A stretch of DNA of 64,000 nt from DASWOJ01 sp964250755 (GCA_964250755.1 CAXUHB010000001.1:1-64000), one strand, 5' to 3'. Positions 46,709 to 56,319 are shown, numbered from the stretch's first letter. Numbers and translations are program-made. Notes: generated by a model from the letters alone, not told the origin.

Positions 46709-48173
46709 CGGGCTGCCTGCCGGCGGGCACGTCGCCGGACTGCCGCGCGTCGCCGTCCAACAGCGGGAACACCTTGCTGGGATTCAGCAGCCACTCCGGG
46801 TCGAAGGCGCTCTTGATCCGGCGCTGCTGGTCCAGCTCCACGGCGGTGAACTGCACCGGCATCAGGTCCCGCTTCTCGACCCCCACGCCATGCTCCCCCG
46901 TCAGGCACCCGCCGACCTCCACGCACAGCCGCAGGATGTCCGCGCCGAAGTGCTCGGCCTTCTCGAAGCTGCCGGGCAGGTTGGCGTCGAACATGATGAG
47001 CGGATGCAGGTTGCCGTCCCCGGCATGGAAAATGTTGGCCACCTTCAGCCCGTAGCTGTCGCTCATCTCGTTGATACGCCGCAGCACGAACGGCAACTGT
47101 CCCGTGGGGATCGTGCCGTCCATGCACAGGTAGTCCGGGCTGATCCGCCCCACCGCGCCGAATGCGCCCTTGCGCCCCTTCCAGATGGCGATGCTCTCCT
47201 CCGCCGACTGGCTCACGCGCAGGCTGATGGGCGCAAACGGCTCGCACAGCCCGGCGATGCGGCCCAGCAGGTCGTCCTGCTCCGCCACGCTGCCCTCGAC
47301 CTCGATGATCAGCAGCGCCTCGGCGTCCAACGGATACCCGGCATGGGCGAACGCCTCGCACGCATGGATCGCCGGACGGTCCATGTATTCCAGCGCTACG
47401 GGAATGATGCCGCTGCTGATGATGGCGTCCACCGCGCGCCCTGCGGTCTCGTTGGCGTCGAAGGCGACCAGCATCGCCCGCGCGCCCTCCGGCGCACGCA
47501 GGATGCGGACGGTCACCTCCGTCACCATTGCCAGCATCCCCTCGCTGCCGGTCATCAGGCCCAGCCAGTCGTACCCGGCGGCGTCCAGGTGCGCGCCGCC
47601 GAGGTCCACGATGTCGCCTTCCATCGTCACGATCCGCAGACCCAGCAGGTTGTTGACGGTCACGCCATACTTCAGGCAGTGCGCCCCGCCGGAGTTCATG
47701 CCGATGTTGCCGCCGATCATGCACGCCAACTGGCTGCTGGGGTCGGGCGCATAGAAGAACCCCTCTCCTGCCACCGCCTGCGTGATGCCGATGTTGGTGA
47801 CGCCTGCCTGCACGGTGGCGCAGCGGTCGCCGTAGTCTATGTCCAGGATGCGGTTCATCCGCATCAGCCCGACCACCACGCTGTCCGCCAGCGGCAGCGC
47901 CCCGCCGGCCAGGCTGGTGCCGGCCCCACGCGGGATGACCCGCACGCCGTTCTGGTGACAGAACCGCAGCACCGCTGCGACCTGCTCCGTCGTCTCCGGC
48001 AGCACCACAGCCATCGGCGTCTGCCGGTAGGCTGGCAGCCCATCGGTTTCGTAGGGCTTGAGACGCAGCGCCTCGGTGATCAGGCCGGTCTTGGCGACCA
48101 GGTGGGACAGACCGGCCAGTATCTTGTCACGGCGGGCCAGCACGTCGGCCTTGGGCGGCGGCTGTGCGATCAT
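46698..48173 (-). CDS. glcD: Glycolate oxidase FAD-linked subunit GlcD
   Basis: 491 residues. The FAD-binding motif is VIPRGAGTSLAGGALPLA, followed by GGNIGMNSGGAHCLKYG; the C-terminal FAD-oxidase domain shows HAGDGNLHPLIMFD and TGEHGVGVEKR. Oxidises glycolate (or D-lactate-like 2-hydroxyacids) to glyoxylate. ATG 48173 (MIAQPPPKADV) is used; the frame upstream lacks homology. Confidence 0.95.
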   Translation of the reverse strand: MIAQPPPKADVLARRDKILAGLSHLVAKTGLITEALRLKPYETDGLPAYRQTPMAVVLPETTEQVAAVLRFCHQNGVRVIPRGAGTSLAGGALPLADSVVVGLMRMNRILDIDYGDRCATVQAGVTNIGITQAVAGEGFFYAPDPSSQLACMIGGNIGMNSGGAHCLKYGVTVNNLLGLRIVTMEGDIVDLGGAHLDAAGYDWLGLMTGSEGMLAMVTEVTVRILRAPEGARAMLVAFDANETAGRAVDAIISSGIIPVALEYMDRPAIHACEAFAHAGYPLDAEALLIIEVEGSVAEQDDLLGRIAGLCEPFAPISLRVSQSAEESIAIWKGRKGAFGAVGRISPDYLCMDGTIPTGQLPFVLRRINEMSDSYGLKVANIFHAGDGNLHPLIMFDANLPGSFEKAEHFGADILRLCVEVGGCLTGEHGVGVEKRDLMPVQFTAVELDQQRRIKSAFDPEWLLNPSKVFPLLDGDARQSGDVPAGRQPVAA

Positions 48174-48254
48174 GGCGCGGCGTTCCCCGAGTTGGTGGTT
48201 CGCCCGAACATGGAACCGGGGCCGGGATTGCACAAGACTGCGGCGGCACGACGA

Positions 48255-48285
48255 AAAGCACCCCGGAGCGTGGCCCCGGGGTGCT
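48255..48285 (-). terminator. Rho-independent terminator of rpmJ
   Basis: On the minus strand the hairpin AGCACCCCGG / CCGGGGTGCT is followed by a TTTTCG run, about 30 bases after the rpmJ stop. Confidence 0.85.
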
Positions 48286-48314
48286 GGTTCAACGCAGCCG
48301 TGCGGGCGGGCGTG

Positions 48315-48440
48315 CTAGCCCTGGCGGGCCTTCATGCGCGGGTTCTTCTTGTTGATCACGTAAACCCGGCCATGCCGACGCACGACGCGGCAATTCTTGT
48401 CGCGCGTCTTGGCAGACTTGAGGCTGTTGCGGATCTTCAT
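48315..48440 (-). CDS. rpmJ: 50S ribosomal protein L36
   Basis: 41 residues, MKIRNSLKSAKTRDKNCRV followed by VRRHGRVYVINKKNPRMK and ARQG. This is the zinc-independent (C-minus) form: it has a single Cys and lacks the CxxC ribbon. Part of the large ribosomal subunit. It stands alone with its own terminator, as is usual in alphaproteobacteria. Confidence 0.97.
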   Translation of the reverse strand: MKIRNSLKSAKTRDKNCRVVRRHGRVYVINKKNPRMKARQG

Positions 48441-48690
48441 GGCTGACCTTCGGGGGCTTCGGCGCCCTGGTGGCTTGGAGGAGAGGAAGGGCGCTGGTTA
48501 GACAGGGGTGCAGGCGGTGTCAACCCGCACGGCCCATCCTGGGGCGCAGGGGCCGGGGGGACCGCCCCCGTGGCATTCCGCCCGCGTACGGTCTATGAAG
48601 CGCGGCGGCGCCCCGCTCCTTGGGCGTGCCGCGAGCAGTTTGGATCGTCCTTTGCAGCATGACCGGCACGTCACCCAGGAGCCGAGCACG

Positions 48691-49728
48691 ATGATGTCCC
48701 CCGCCGACGGCGACGCCGGGCCGGCGCTGGGCGCCTCCCGCGTGGGAGCCGAGCTGCGCGCCGCGCGCCAGCGCTTGGGCTGGGCGCTGCCCGACGTGGC
48801 CGCGACGCTCCGCATCCGCCTGCCCTACCTGGAGGCCATCGAGGACGGGCGCATCGCCGACCTGCCGGGCAACGCCTATGCCGTCGGCTTCCTGCGCACC
48901 TACGCGTCCTCCCTCGGCCTGGACGCGGCCGAGGTCGCGCGGCGGTTCCGGGCGGAGGCGTCGGAGGTCAACCGCAAGACCGAGCTGGCCTTTCCCGCTC
49001 CCGTGCCGCAGCGCGGGGTGCCCATTGGCGCGGTGGTGCTGCTGGGGTTGCTGGTGGCCGGGGGGGGCTATGCCGCTTGGTATCGCATGTCAGGCGACGC
49101 CCGCAGCACGGCGGAGGCCGTCCCCGCGGTGCCTGACCGGCTGGCGCCGCTTGCCGACCGCGCTGCCCCGCCCAGCAACCCGTCCCCGCAGGTCGCGTCC
49201 ATCCTGCCGCCGCCCGCTCCGACACAGCCCGCAACGGGCCGGACGGCCATGCAGGGCCAGGCGCCCGCACCTGCTGCGCCGCCCGCCGCCCAGCCCGCGG
49301 GCGCCCGCGCCCCGGCGCCAGGCCCCGCCCCGGTCGCTGCCGTGCCGCCCATGCCAGCCCCGACGCCTGCCGCCGCCCCGCCTGCGCCCCCGGCCCCCGA
49401 CGCTCCGCGCGTGCTCATCCGCGTGAAGTCCGACGCGTGGGTGCAAGTGCGTGAGAAGCAAGGCCAGGTCTTGCTGAGCCGGCTGATGCGCGGCGGCGAG
49501 TCTTGGCCGGTGCCGCGCGGCTCCAAGCTGCTGATGACCACCGGCAACGCCGGCGGGACCGAGTTGGTGGTGGACGGCATTGCCGCACCATCGTTGGGCG
49601 CTGCAGGCGCACTTCGGCGCGACGTGCCGATAGATGGCGATGCCGGCAAGCCCGCGGGCGCCGCACGCCCCGCTTCACCCCAGCCAGCCTCAACGCAACC
49701 CGCCCAGCAGCAGCCCGCCTCGCAGTAG
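48691..49728 (+). CDS. rodZ: RodZ-like helix-turn-helix membrane protein
   Basis: 345 residues. N-terminal HTH_25 domain (GAELRAARQRLGWALPDVA, YLEAIEDGRI, YAVGFLRTYA), one membrane helix at about 112-131, a long Pro/Ala-rich periplasmic linker, and a C-terminal DUF4115 beta domain (ILIRVKSDAWVQV-like, DGIAAPSLG). Anchors MreB filaments and helps maintain cell shape. ATG 48691 has CCAGGAGCC upstream. First gene of the run with ispG. Confidence 0.88.
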   Translation: MMSPADGDAGPALGASRVGAELRAARQRLGWALPDVAATLRIRLPYLEAIEDGRIADLPGNAYAVGFLRTYASSLGLDAAEVARRFRAEASEVNRKTELAFPAPVPQRGVPIGAVVLLGLLVAGGGYAAWYRMSGDARSTAEAVPAVPDRLAPLADRAAPPSNPSPQVASILPPPAPTQPATGRTAMQGQAPAPAAPPAAQPAGARAPAPGPAPVAAVPPMPAPTPAAAPPAPPAPDAPRVLIRVKSDAWVQVREKQGQVLLSRLMRGGESWPVPRGSKLLMTTGNAGGTELVVDGIAAPSLGAAGALRRDVPIDGDAGKPAGAARPASPQPASTQPAQQQPASQ

Positions 49729-49781
49729 CCTAGCCCGCGGCCTATATATCGCGCGCCACGCACCGGCGCCGGGGAGCAGCC

Positions 49782-50936
49782 ATGAGTTACCGTCCCTATC
49801 AGCAGATCACCCGCCGCAAGTCGCGGCAGATCATGGTCGGCCCGGTGCCGGTGGGCGGCGACTCGCCCATCACCGTGCAGACCATGACCAACACCCTGAC
49901 CACCGACGTGCCCGGCACCGTCGCCCAGATCAGGCGGTCCGAGGACGCCGGCGTGGACATCGTGCGCGTGTCCTGCCCGGACCAGGAGAGCGCCCTGGCG
50001 CTGAAGGACATCGTGGCGCAGGTCAACGTGCCCATCGTGGCCGACATACATTTTCACTACAAGCGCGCTATCGAGGCCGCGCAGAGCGGCGCTGCCTGCC
50101 TCCGCATCAACCCCGGCAACATCGGCAGCGCCGAGCGGGTGCGGGAAGTCGTGCGCGCGGCCAAGGACCACGGCTGCTCCATGCGGATCGGCGTCAATGC
50201 CGGGTCCCTGGAGCGTCACCTGCTGGAGAAGTATGGGGAGCCGAACCCGGAGGCGCTGGTGGAGAGCGCGCTGGAGCACGCCAAGATACTGCAGGATCAC
50301 GACTTCCACGAGTTCAAGATCAGCGTGAAGGCGTCGGACGTGTTCATGGCCGTCGCCGCTTACCAGCAGTTGGCGGAGGTGTGCGACCACCCGCTGCACA
50401 TCGGCATCACGGAGGCCGGGACCAAGCGCGCCGGCACCGTCAAGTCCAGCATCGGGCTGGGCAGCCTGCTGTGGGCGGGCGTCGGCGACACCCTGCGCGT
50501 CAGCCTTTCCGCCGAGCCGGAGGAGGAGGTGCATGTCGGCTGGGACATCCTGAAGTCGCTGGGCCTGCGGCACCGCGGCGTGAAGATCGTGTCCTGCCCG
50601 TCCTGCGCCCGGCAGGGCTTCAACGTGATCCAGACGGTGGCGACTTTGGAGGAGCGGCTGGCGCACATTCGGACGCCGATCACGCTGTCCATCATCGGCT
50701 GCGTCGTGAACGGGCCGGGGGAGGCGTTGATGACCGACATCGGCGTGACCGGCGGCGGCAACGGGCGCCACATGGTCTATGCCGCCGGGCGTACGGACCA
50801 CACGATAGATGGCGTGGACATGGTGGAGCACATCATCGAGCAGGTGGAGCGCAAGGCCGCCGAGCTGGCCGCCGCGGCCCCGGCGCCGGGGCTGACGCTG
50901 GTCGGGCCGCATGGCGCGAAGGTGGCAGCGGAGTAG
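49782..50936 (+). CDS. ispG: 4-hydroxy-3-methylbut-2-en-1-yl diphosphate synthase
   Basis: 384 residues. Short bacterial form without the inserted domain. N-terminal TIM barrel (TVQTMTNTLTTDV, ADIHFHYKRAI, RINPGNIG) and C-terminal [4Fe-4S] domain with CPSCARQGF and GCVVNGPGEA. Catalyses the penultimate step of the MEP isoprenoid pathway using reduced ferredoxin or flavodoxin. Confidence 0.97.
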   Translation: MSYRPYQQITRRKSRQIMVGPVPVGGDSPITVQTMTNTLTTDVPGTVAQIRRSEDAGVDIVRVSCPDQESALALKDIVAQVNVPIVADIHFHYKRAIEAAQSGAACLRINPGNIGSAERVREVVRAAKDHGCSMRIGVNAGSLERHLLEKYGEPNPEALVESALEHAKILQDHDFHEFKISVKASDVFMAVAAYQQLAEVCDHPLHIGITEAGTKRAGTVKSSIGLGSLLWAGVGDTLRVSLSAEPEEEVHVGWDILKSLGLRHRGVKIVSCPSCARQGFNVIQTVATLEERLAHIRTPITLSIIGCVVNGPGEALMTDIGVTGGGNGRHMVYAAGRTDHTIDGVDMVEHIIEQVERKAAELAAAAPAPGLTLVGPHGAKVAAE

Positions 50937-51065
50937 CATCGGCTGGCATCACGGGGCAGGGCGGGTAAGCTCAGCACCATGCCGCCGCACCTCTGGGCTG
51001 GCCGTGTGCCAGAACTCTGTCCGGCACAGATGCCAGTGCGCCCAAACCGTGCTTCATAAGCGACC

Positions 51066-51100
51066 CGTCATTGCGAGGAGCGTAGCGACGCGGCAATCCA
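51066..51100 (+). repeat. GTCATTGCGAGGAGCG-type interspersed repeat, copy 1
   Basis: CGTCATTGCGAGGAGCGTAG then CGACGCGGCAATCCA in the 250-bp gap between ispG and hisS; a second copy starts at 62697. The motif is a widespread bacterial intergenic repeat. The rest of the gap shows no gene. Confidence 0.8.
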
Positions 51101-51187
51101 AGGATCGCCAGCGCGGTTCCGTAAACCGGCGGACCGCTGCTGCACGCGGCCCGTAACGATGCAACACCAGAAGTCTCAGGCATAACC

Positions 51188-52435
51188 TTGGCCACCACAT
51201 CATCCGACCTGCAACCCGTCCGCGGCACCCGTGACCTGATCGGCGGCGACCAGCGCCGCCACGCGCATGTGGTGGACACCGCCCGCCGCCTGGCCGGGCT
51301 GTACGGCTTCGACGAGTGGGCCACGCCCATCTTTGAGGAAACGCGCGTCTTCTCCCGCACGCTGGGCGACACGTCGGACGTGGTAACGAAGGAGATGTAT
51401 ACCTTCGACGACCGCGGTGGCGACAGCATCACCCTCCGGCCCGAAGGCACGGCGGGCGTATGCCGCGCGCTGGTCAGCAACGGGCTGACGCAGTCCCTGC
51501 CGCAGAAGGTGTTCTACGCCGGGCCGATGTTCCGCTACGAGCGCCCGCAGAAGGGCCGCTACCGCCAGTTCCACCAGATCGGCGCGGAGCTGATCGGCCC
51601 GGCGGAACCGCTGGCCGACGCCGAGGTGATCGCGCTGGGCTGGCACATCCTGCAGGACCTGGGCGTGGCCGACGGCACGGTGCTGGAGGTCAACACCCTT
51701 GGCGACGCGGACAGCCGCCGCGCCTACCGGGACGCGCTGGTGGCGCACTTCGGCGCGCACCGGGATGCGCTGTCCGCCGAGAGCCTGGACCGCTTGGAGC
51801 GCAACCCGCTCCGCATCCTGGACAGCAAGGAGGCCGCCGACCGTGCCCTGGTGGCGGATGCGCCGACTATCCAGGCCGTGCTGACGCCGGAGGCTGCCGC
51901 GTTCTATGACGGGCTGCGCGGGCACCTGGCGCGGATGGGCGTGCCGTTCCGGGAGAACCCGCGCATCGTCCGCGGCCTGGACTACTACAACCACACGGCG
52001 TTCGAGTTCGTGACGGACCGGCTGGGGTCGCAGGGCACCGTCATGGGCGGTGGACGCTATGACGGGCTGGTGGCGCAGATGGGTGGGCCGAACGTGCCGG
52101 CGGTGGGCTGGGCGGCGGGCATCGAGCGGCTTGCCATGCTGATAGCTGCTCCGCCGGAGCCGCCGCGGGCGGTTGCGGTCATTCCGTTGGGGGAGGGGCA
52201 GGAGGCCGCGGCGCTGGACGCCTTGCAGGCGCTGCGCCGGGCCGGAGTGCGGGCGGAGATGGCTTACAAGGGCAATATGAAGCGCCGGATGGAGCGCGCC
52301 AACCGCATCGGCGCCCGCGCCGCCGTCATCATCGGCGATGCCGAGCTGGCCCGCGACGTGGCTCAGGTGAAGGACCTGGGCACCGGCGCGCAGACCGAAG
52401 TCGCCTTGGCGGACCTGGCCGCGCACCTGCGATGA
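51188..52435 (+). CDS. hisS: Histidyl-tRNA synthetase
   Basis: 415 residues, class II synthetase. Motif 1 region FDEWATPIFEETRVF, motif 2 YERPQKGRYRQFHQIGAE, histidine-binding RGLDYYNHTAFEF, motif 3 VGWAAGIERL, and the C-terminal anticodon-binding domain. Starts with TTG at 51188; no ATG or GTG keeps the conserved LQPVRGTRDLI. Overlaps prfA by 4 bases. Confidence 0.96.
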   Translation: MATTSSDLQPVRGTRDLIGGDQRRHAHVVDTARRLAGLYGFDEWATPIFEETRVFSRTLGDTSDVVTKEMYTFDDRGGDSITLRPEGTAGVCRALVSNGLTQSLPQKVFYAGPMFRYERPQKGRYRQFHQIGAELIGPAEPLADAEVIALGWHILQDLGVADGTVLEVNTLGDADSRRAYRDALVAHFGAHRDALSAESLDRLERNPLRILDSKEAADRALVADAPTIQAVLTPEAAAFYDGLRGHLARMGVPFRENPRIVRGLDYYNHTAFEFVTDRLGSQGTVMGGGRYDGLVAQMGGPNVPAVGWAAGIERLAMLIAAPPEPPRAVAVIPLGEGQEAAALDALQALRRAGVRAEMAYKGNMKRRMERANRIGARAAVIIGDAELARDVAQVKDLGTGAQTEVALADLAAHLR

Positions 52436-53493
52436 GCGGCAGCCTGGACTACAAGCTGGACCGCATCGTCGGACGGGCCGCGGAACTCAACGCGCAACTG
52501 AATGAGAACCCGGGCGGCGACGCCTATACCCGCGCCAGCAAGGAGTTGTCGGAGCTGAACCCGGTCGTCGAGCGCATCGAGGAGCTGCGCGCCGCCGAGC
52601 GGGCGCAGGCTGAGGCGGAGGCGATGCTGGCCGATCCCGAGATGAAGGACCTGGCCGAGGCCGAGCTGCAGGACCTGAAGGACCGCCTGCCGGCGCTGCG
52701 GCACGAGATCAGGCTGGCGCTGCTGCCCAAGGACGAGGCGGACGCGCGCAGCGCCATCCTGGAAATCCGCCCGGCGGCGGGCGGGGACGAGGCCGGGCTG
52801 TTCGCAGCCGAGCTGTTCGGCATGTATCAGAAATACTCGGAGTCCAAGGGCTGGCGGGTGGAGGTGCTGGAGTATGCCGACACCGGCCTGGGCGGCATCA
52901 AGGAGGGCGTGGCGGAGATCACCGGGCGCAACGTGTTCGCGCGGCTGAAATATGAGTCCGGCGTCCACCGCGTGCAGCGCGTGCCCGCGACCGAAAGCCA
53001 GGGCCGCATCCATACCAGCACTGTAACCGTCGCCGTTCTGCCAGAGGCGGAAGAGGTGGACGTGGAGGTGAACGAGGGCGACTTGCGGATAGACGTATAT
53101 CGCGCGTCCGGCGCCGGCGGCCAGCACGTCAACAAGACCGAGTCCGCCGTGCGCATCACCCACATTCCGAGCGGCGTGGTGGTCGCGATGCAGGAGGAGC
53201 GGAGCCAGCACAAGAACCGCGCCAAGGCGATGAAGATACTACGCGCCAAGCTGTATGAGGCCCAGCGCAGCAGCCTGGCGGAGACGCGGGCCGCGGACCG
53301 CAAGGGCCAGGTTGGCACCGGGGACCGCAGCGAGCGCATCCGCACCTACAACTTCCCGCAGGGCCGGGTGTCGGACCACCGGGTCAACCTGACGCTGCAC
53401 AAGATAGACCAGGTGATGGCGGGCGACCTGGACGACATCGTGGACCGCCTGACCGCGGAAGACCAGGCGGCCCGGCTTGCTGCGCAGGAGTAG
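52432..53493 (+). CDS. prfA: Peptide chain release factor 1
   Basis: 353 residues. GGQ at residues 229-231 (catalysis of peptide release) and the PxT codon-reading motif PAT in RVPATESQG mark RF1, which recognises UAA and UAG. Starts ATGA overlapping the hisS stop. Its methylase PrmC is encoded next, beyond an interspersed repeat. Confidence 0.97.
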   Translation: MSGSLDYKLDRIVGRAAELNAQLNENPGGDAYTRASKELSELNPVVERIEELRAAERAQAEAEAMLADPEMKDLAEAELQDLKDRLPALRHEIRLALLPKDEADARSAILEIRPAAGGDEAGLFAAELFGMYQKYSESKGWRVEVLEYADTGLGGIKEGVAEITGRNVFARLKYESGVHRVQRVPATESQGRIHTSTVTVAVLPEAEEVDVEVNEGDLRIDVYRASGAGGQHVNKTESAVRITHIPSGVVVAMQEERSQHKNRAKAMKILRAKLYEAQRSSLAETRAADRKGQVGTGDRSERIRTYNFPQGRVSDHRVNLTLHKIDQVMAGDLDDIVDRLTAEDQAARLAAQE

Positions 53494-53532
53494 GGGTGGG
53501 CTGGCAGATGATGGCATTGCCAGAGAAAAGCG

Positions 53533-53684
53533 CTGCTCTGTTCCCTCTCCCTCCGGGAGAGGGTTGGGGTGAGGGAAGCCGCAAGCTCATCCCTGTCGGC
53601 GAGCAGGACGCACCCATACGCGCTGACTTCGGTGCATGTCGCCTTCCTCACCCCGGCCCTCTCCCGGAGGGAGAGGGAGCAGGA
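53533..53684. repeat. Inverted pair of GGGAGAGGG-type palindromic repeats (site 3)
   Basis: Left arm at about 53533-53582 and inverted right arm at about 53643-53684, with about 60 bp between. The right arm ends about ten bases before the prmC ATG and supplies or abuts its ribosome site. Confidence 0.9.
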
Positions 53685-53694
53685 AGCTGTCTCC

Positions 53695-54525
53695 ATGACC
53701 ATTGCTGATGCCCTTCGCCATGGCGCTGTCGTGCTGGCAGCCGCGGGCGTGGACAGCCCGCGGCTGGAGGCGCGGCTGCTGCTGGGGCACGCGGCTGGGC
53801 TGACGCAGGCTGCCTTGCTGCGGAACCGCGACGCCCCTGTGGACATGCCGCCCTACGCCGCCCTGCTCGCCCGCCGTGCCGGGCGGGAGCCGCTCGCGTT
53901 CATCACCGGGCGGCAGGAGTTCTGGTCCCTATCGTTCGAAGTGTCATCTGACACCCTGATCCCCCGCCCGGACAGCGAAACCCTGATCGAGGCCGCGCTA
54001 GAGGCTCGGCCTGGCCGGGGTGCGGTCCGGTCCATTCTGGACCTGGGCACCGGCACCGGCTGCCTGCTGCTGTCGGCGCTGACCGAATACCCCGTGGCCT
54101 GGGGGGTTGGGGTGGACCTGTCCCCGGGTGCTGCCGCGCTGGCCCAGCGGAACGCCGCGGCGCTGGGCCTGTCCCACCGTGCCGCCCTGCTGTGCGGCCA
54201 CTGGGACGACGCGCTGGAGGCCCGGTTCGACCTCGTGCTTAGCAACCCGCCCTACATCCCGGGCGGCGACGTGGCCGGGCTGATGCCCGAGGTGGCCCGG
54301 CACGAGCCACGCCGCGCCCTGGACGGCGGACTCGATGGGCTGGACGCCTACCGCGCCCTGATGCAACGCCTGCCGGCCCTGCTGCGCCCCGGCGGTGTCG
54401 CCGTGCTGGAGGTCGGCGCCGACCAAGCCCCCACCGTGTCCGCCCTGGCCGCGGGGTGGGCCGTCACGCTGCGCCGCGACCTCGGCGGAATCGAGCGGGC
54501 AGTGATCCTGCAGGTGCCTGGGTGA
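53695..54525 (+). CDS. prmC: Peptide chain release factor N5-glutamine methyltransferase
   Basis: 276 residues. SAM motif LDLGTGTGCLLLSAL and the catalytic LSNPPYIPGG. Methylates the Gln of the GGQ motif in RF1 and RF2. The N-terminal helical domain includes FITGRQEFWSLSFEV. ATG 53695 has AGGA ten bases upstream; the longer frame to 53569 is repeat-derived. Confidence 0.95.
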   Translation: MTIADALRHGAVVLAAAGVDSPRLEARLLLGHAAGLTQAALLRNRDAPVDMPPYAALLARRAGREPLAFITGRQEFWSLSFEVSSDTLIPRPDSETLIEAALEARPGRGAVRSILDLGTGTGCLLLSALTEYPVAWGVGVDLSPGAAALAQRNAAALGLSHRAALLCGHWDDALEARFDLVLSNPPYIPGGDVAGLMPEVARHEPRRALDGGLDGLDAYRALMQRLPALLRPGGVAVLEVGADQAPTVSALAAGWAVTLRRDLGGIERAVILQVPG

Positions 54526-54745
54526 GAAAAGGTTTGGCAGAACCGGGTGGCGTCACTACGTTGCTGGGGATCGCGGGGCCATGCTGCGCGGCGTCCATGC
54601 GCGCCTGCGCTGGACGCCAGGCCCCCACCCGCTGGACCGCCGGGGCGTCATGCCCCTTGCGTCCGGCACCTGACCATCCCTGGCTGCTTGGGACGGCATC
54701 CCCGGGGGATGCGGCGGGGCGGCTGCGAAAGAGGACCACACACGC

Positions 54746-55261
54746 ATGAACAACATGAAGCGTATGCGCGGACGCAATCACCGCGGCACCGGCGGCCAGG
54801 GCGGCGGAGGCGGCGGGCCGGTCCGCCACCAGAGCGGCAATGTGCCGCTGAACCGCAACCATGTGTTCGACAGCATCGGCCCGGACCTGCGGGTCCGTGG
54901 CACCTCGCAGCAGTTGTTCGAGAAGTATCTGCAACTTGGCCGCGACGCGACCAGCAGCGGCGACCGGGTGATGGCCGAGAGCTACTTCCAGCATGCCGAG
55001 CACTATTTCCGCATCCTGAACGCCATGAATCAGGCAGCGCAGGCCAGCCCGCAGCAGGGCCAGCAGGGCGGCCAGCAGCATGGTGGACGTCGCCAGCAGT
55101 ATGAGCCGCAGGGCGAGGCGCCGCAGAGCAACGAGCAGCGGGGCCAAGAAGGCCGCAGCGAGCGGGATTACGCCGACCGGGACGATGATGAGCAACCCGG
55201 CAACGGCAGCGGGCATGAAGCGCGGGAGATCCAGATCGCCGCGGCTCCGCCTGAGGGGTAG
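54746..55261 (+). CDS. DUF4167 domain protein
   Basis: 171 residues. A basic Gly/Arg-rich N-terminus, then the conserved core VFDSIGPDLRVRGTSQQLFE continuing to YFQHAEHYFRILNAM, and a Gln/Gly/Glu-rich tail. Found beside prmC in many alphaproteobacteria; the low-complexity arms suggest RNA or ribosome association, not proven. About 220 bp separate it from prmC; an ATG at 54755 is an alternative start. Confidence 0.9.
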   Translation: MNNMKRMRGRNHRGTGGQGGGGGGPVRHQSGNVPLNRNHVFDSIGPDLRVRGTSQQLFEKYLQLGRDATSSGDRVMAESYFQHAEHYFRILNAMNQAAQASPQQGQQGGQQHGGRRQQYEPQGEAPQSNEQRGQEGRSERDYADRDDDEQPGNGSGHEAREIQIAAAPPEG

Positions 55262-55270
55262 GCTGGAACG

Positions 55271-55432
55271 CCTGCTCCCTCTCTCCGGGAGAGGGCTGGG
55301 GTGAGGGAGGCCGCTAGCGCCACCCCTCCCATTGCGGACGCAGCCTGGCTGAATGACGTTTGTCATTGAAGAATTGGCTCTGCCCTGCCTCCCTCACCCC
55401 GGCCCTCTCCCGAAGGAGGAGAGCGGTCCTTA
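55271..55432. repeat. Inverted pair of GGGAGAGGG-type palindromic repeats (site 4)
   Basis: Left arm at about 55271-55314 (slightly degenerate) and inverted right arm at about 55387-55432, which reaches the stop codon of the leftward Nudix gene. About 72 bp lie between the arms. Confidence 0.85.
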
Positions 55433-56248
55433 GCCGCCTGGCTCGTCCAATCCAGCCCGCAGCCGCCGGCCTTCCGCCCCGCCGATCAGCCCGCGCCGCA
55501 GCACTAGGTCGATCAGCACCAGGGTCACGTTGAACTTGAAGTCGTCCGTGTCCCGCATCCGCTCCAGCACCTGGGGCAGGGGCCACAGCTCGAACGCCTC
55601 CACCTCGCCATCCGCCGGATGCGGCACGAAGCTATCGGGCAGCGCCAGGTCGTAGCAGTGCAGCCGATCCCGGCGCAGCCCCTCGGGCCGATCCATGGCG
55701 TAGGACAGCACGGCGACGGACTGGGCGTGGGCGGCGAGGTCCGCGGGAATGGCGGCTTCCTCCGCTGCCTCCTTCACCAGCGTCTCCCGCGGCGTCAGCC
55801 CGGCGGATACGCCGCCGGCGACGATGTGGTCCAGCTTGCCGGGATCCAGCAGCTTGCTTTCCGCCCGGCGGGCCAGCCACATCCAGGGGCCGTCCGGGCG
55901 TTCCACCAGGCCGTTCAGGTGGACGCCCACGGCGGCGATGCCCAGGGCCGGCAAGGCGCCGCGGTCCACCTGCGCCAGCACGGGGCCATCTGGGGCCGCG
56001 CGCACGTCGAACGCCTCCCGCCGCCAGCGGAAGCGCCCGGCGTCGGACAGGGCCTGCGCTGCCGGGTCCAGCCGCGACGCGGGCAGGTCCAGGCCCGCCG
56101 CATCATGGCGGGCACCGTGCCCGAGCAAGTCCGCCGCAAGGTCCGGCAGCACCCATCCCACCGGCATCCCGTCCAGCCGCAGTTGCAGCCGCCCACCGGG
56201 GAGGACGGCGTTTTTGCAGGCGGCGATGTGTCGGAACAGGTCTGGCAT
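55430..56248 (-). CDS. Nudix hydrolase with DUF4743 N-terminal domain
   Basis: 272 residues. The N-terminal DUF4743-like half is followed by a Nudix domain whose box reads GGVSAGLTPRETLVKEAAEE (about residue 148-167). Relatives include eukaryotic thiamine-diphosphate pyrophosphatase-like Nudix proteins, so cleavage of an oxidised or damaged nucleotide or thiamine diphosphate is plausible. Divergent from the Atm1-type gene. Confidence 0.87.
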   Translation of the reverse strand: MPDLFRHIAACKNAVLPGGRLQLRLDGMPVGWVLPDLAADLLGHGARHDAAGLDLPASRLDPAAQALSDAGRFRWRREAFDVRAAPDGPVLAQVDRGALPALGIAAVGVHLNGLVERPDGPWMWLARRAESKLLDPGKLDHIVAGGVSAGLTPRETLVKEAAEEAAIPADLAAHAQSVAVLSYAMDRPEGLRRDRLHCYDLALPDSFVPHPADGEVEAFELWPLPQVLERMRDTDDFKFNVTLVLIDLVLRRGLIGGAEGRRLRAGLDEPGG

Positions 56249-56319
56249 GTCGTGGTTATAGTCACATCTCCGGCCCATCCCAGGTCCGGCACCTTCCCGC
56301 AACGGGCGGCACGCGCCAC

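Noticed and set aside
50937..51187. tRNA or small RNA gene between ispG and hisS
   Set aside because: Only the interspersed repeat is recognisable; no cloverleaf or terminator pattern found by eye.
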